A stretch of DNA of 6,303 bases, taken from the NCBI GenBank assembly GCA_002010365.1, contig MTNL01000140.1:1-6303 (forward strand). Reading direction: 5' to 3'. Positions within the stretch are counted from its first letter, which is position 1. Each line of letters opens with the position of its first letter. The translations under genes were made by a program, and so were the position numbers. The DNA is from Candidatus Acetothermia bacterium JdFR-50 (GTDB lineage Bacteria; Bipolaricaulota; Bipolaricaulia; Bipolaricaulales; Bipolaricaulaceae). Shown here piece by piece: positions 5,543 to 6,303 of this stretch. The notes under the pieces were generated by a model. That model did not search any database. It worked only from the letters and a program-made list of their open reading frames with translations, and was not told the DNA's origin.

Positions 5543-5580
5543 TCAAGCAGGTATCATTGGTGTTAGGTAGGTATCATTAG
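5530..5580. repeat. GGTATC-type repeat cluster, candidate operator
   Basis: AGGTATCATT occurs at 5549-5558 and 5569-5578, exactly 20 bp apart (about two helical turns). The match extends to 11 of 12 bases (AGGTATCATT followed by GG or AG). Just upstream, GGTAGATACC (5531-5540) is a dyad, and its GATACC arm forms an inverted pair with GGTATC at 5550-5555. The sites cover the predicted -10 and transcript start, where bound protein would repress. OmpR-family winged-helix proteins usually bind short direct repeats, so the adjacent gene's own product is a reasonable candidate binder (inference). Confidence 0.5.
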
Positions 5581-5586
5581 CTAGTC

Positions 5587-6303
5587 ATGCGCTTTTCCGG
5601 TGGTCGATTTGTGGTCATAGTTGCAGTAGTCATCTCATTGGCTTGTGCGTTAGGGGCATGGCTCTTCCTCTACTTCAGCCAACGGGTGGCCCTTACAGAG
5701 CTTGAGGGACGTGCTCTGGACTTGGCAGCCATGATCGCCAATCGCGCCATGGATACCGACGGAGACTTCTCCTTCCTAGGTGAGCCTGGGAACCGTCCTG
5801 GACCCTTTGGAGAGCTCCTTTATCTCGAAGTGAAGGTGGGTGGGAAGGTGGTGCTAAAGAGCGCCGAGCGGTTTGAGGCCAGGATTCCACTTCCCGACCC
5901 GGCCCCCACAGAGCCTAGGGGTCTGCGGGTGAATACCTCGAGGGGGTGGGCCGTGGCCGCCTTTTGCCCATTCGAGGATCCCGAGCGGGGGTCGGGGTAC
6001 GTGTGGGTGGTCCTTGCGGAACCCTTCCGCAAGAGGTTTGGATTCCTTGCCGGGGTGGTGTCCGCGGTGGCGTTGGCAGTGAACCTATCAGCACTGACGG
6101 CGCTTTTCCTGTGGGAGGCGGCCAAGAAAGCTTCCTTGCCTCCTGAAAAAGAGGAAGAGAAGATACGGGTGGGCGAGCTAGTGATAGACCGGCTGTCCAA
6201 GCGGGTGCGGCTATTCGGGGCAGAGGTGCGGCTCACGCCCAAGGAGTTCGCCCTGCTTGAGCTCCTCGCCTCTTCTCCGGGCCGGGTGTTCTCCCCGGAG
6301 GAG
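5587..6303 (+). CDS. Membrane-anchored sensor with C-terminal OmpR-type winged helix, partial (239 aa visible)
   Basis: Seen: first membrane helix at 8-30 (FVVIVAVVISLACALGAWLF), an extracytoplasmic domain at about 31-150 (strand-rich, with LLYLEVKVGGKVVLKS and GYVWVVL, in the style of small PAS/CACHE-like sensor domains), second membrane helix at about 151-176, a charged linker (KKASLPPEKEEEK), then from residue 193 IRVGELVIDRLSKRVRLFGA and LTPKEFALLELLASSPGRVF. That is the beta-platform and first helix of the Trans_reg_C (OmpR/PhoB) DNA-binding domain. The frame runs off the window at residue 239, so the recognition helix is not visible. The ATG at 5587 is the only start: TAG lies three codons upstream, and later starts would cut the first helix. 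The Shine-Dalgarno sequence is weak, unlike the operon genes. There is no histidine-kinase, HAMP or receiver domain. The positively charged FRKRF before helix 2 and the lysines after it give mixed topology cues, but the DNA-binding domain must be cytoplasmic. It is likely a one-component transcription regulator, divergent from the exporter operon. Confidence 0.88.
   Translation, partial: MRFSGGRFVVIVAVVISLACALGAWLFLYFSQRVALTELEGRALDLAAMIANRAMDTDGDFSFLGEPGNRPGPFGELLYLEVKVGGKVVLKSAERFEARIPLPDPAPTEPRGLRVNTSRGWAVAAFCPFEDPERGSGYVWVVLAEPFRKRFGFLAGVVSAVALAVNLSALTALFLWEAAKKASLPPEKEEEKIRVGELVIDRLSKRVRLFGAEVRLTPKEFALLELLASSPGRVFSPEE

Noticed and set aside
4083..5570. Long plus-strand open frames opposite the ATPase and secreted-protein genes (for example 4083-4640 and 5076-5570)
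   Set aside because: Arg/Ser/Pro-rich low-complexity translations antisense to strongly supported genes; shadows.
1..6303. CRISPR array, intact IS, rRNA, replication origin
   Set aside because: No regularly spaced repeats of CRISPR size, no intact transposase with paired inverted repeats, and no rRNA-like or origin-like iteron sequence seen.

Overview
The window is bacterial DNA, most likely from a diderm (two-membrane) organism. The clues are a LolD/MacB-type ABC exporter, two proteins with Sec-type signal peptides, and one long secreted protein with alternating beta-strand character and a C-terminal aromatic residue, as in outer-membrane barrels. The style of the secreted proteins recalls deep-branching thermophile-associated lineages such as Bipolaricaulota (former OP1), but that is an impression and cannot be shown from the sequence alone.

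Left third (1-1390): eroded accessory DNA with no convincing intact gene of normal size. At the very edge, on the minus strand, is the N-terminal part of an MNT-type nucleotidyltransferase gene (normally one half of a HEPN/MNT-type toxin-antitoxin pair), broken by a one-base frameshift. Upstream of it, in the same frame, lies a 48-codon protein-like stretch without a good start. Then come a possible 45-residue single-membrane-segment protein (443-580, minus) preceded by an 11-bp direct repeat that brackets a perfect hairpin. From about 812 to 1343 on the plus strand is a decayed C-terminal piece of an IS256/Mutator-family transposase, with stops, a frameshift and deletions. I see no gene in 581-811.

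Middle (1391-5325, minus strand): a tight four-gene operon read leftward. In transcription order it encodes a secreted 215-residue protein of unknown family, an ABC ATPase, a MacB/LolC/FtsX-like permease (ATGA overlap with the ATPase), and a secreted 438-residue barrel-like protein. Every gene has a good Shine-Dalgarno sequence and the gaps are 8 bp, -4 bp and 10 bp. No MacA-type adaptor is present. The two secreted proteins may be the extracytoplasmic partners of the exporter. The first gene's Shine-Dalgarno sequence can be fully paired with an upstream complementary stretch, which suggests translational control.

Right end (5326-6303): a 261-bp divergent intergenic region holds a plausible sigma70 promoter firing rightward and a cluster of GGTATC-type repeats over its -10/start region. 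The rightward gene, cut by the window end, encodes a protein with two membrane segments flanking an extracytoplasmic domain, followed directly by the start of an OmpR/PhoB-type winged-helix DNA-binding domain, with no kinase or receiver between. This is the reverse topology of the ToxR/CadC class of membrane-bound regulators. The simplest working model is a one-component envelope sensor that controls its own gene and possibly the divergent exporter operon. That model is the most interesting content of the window.
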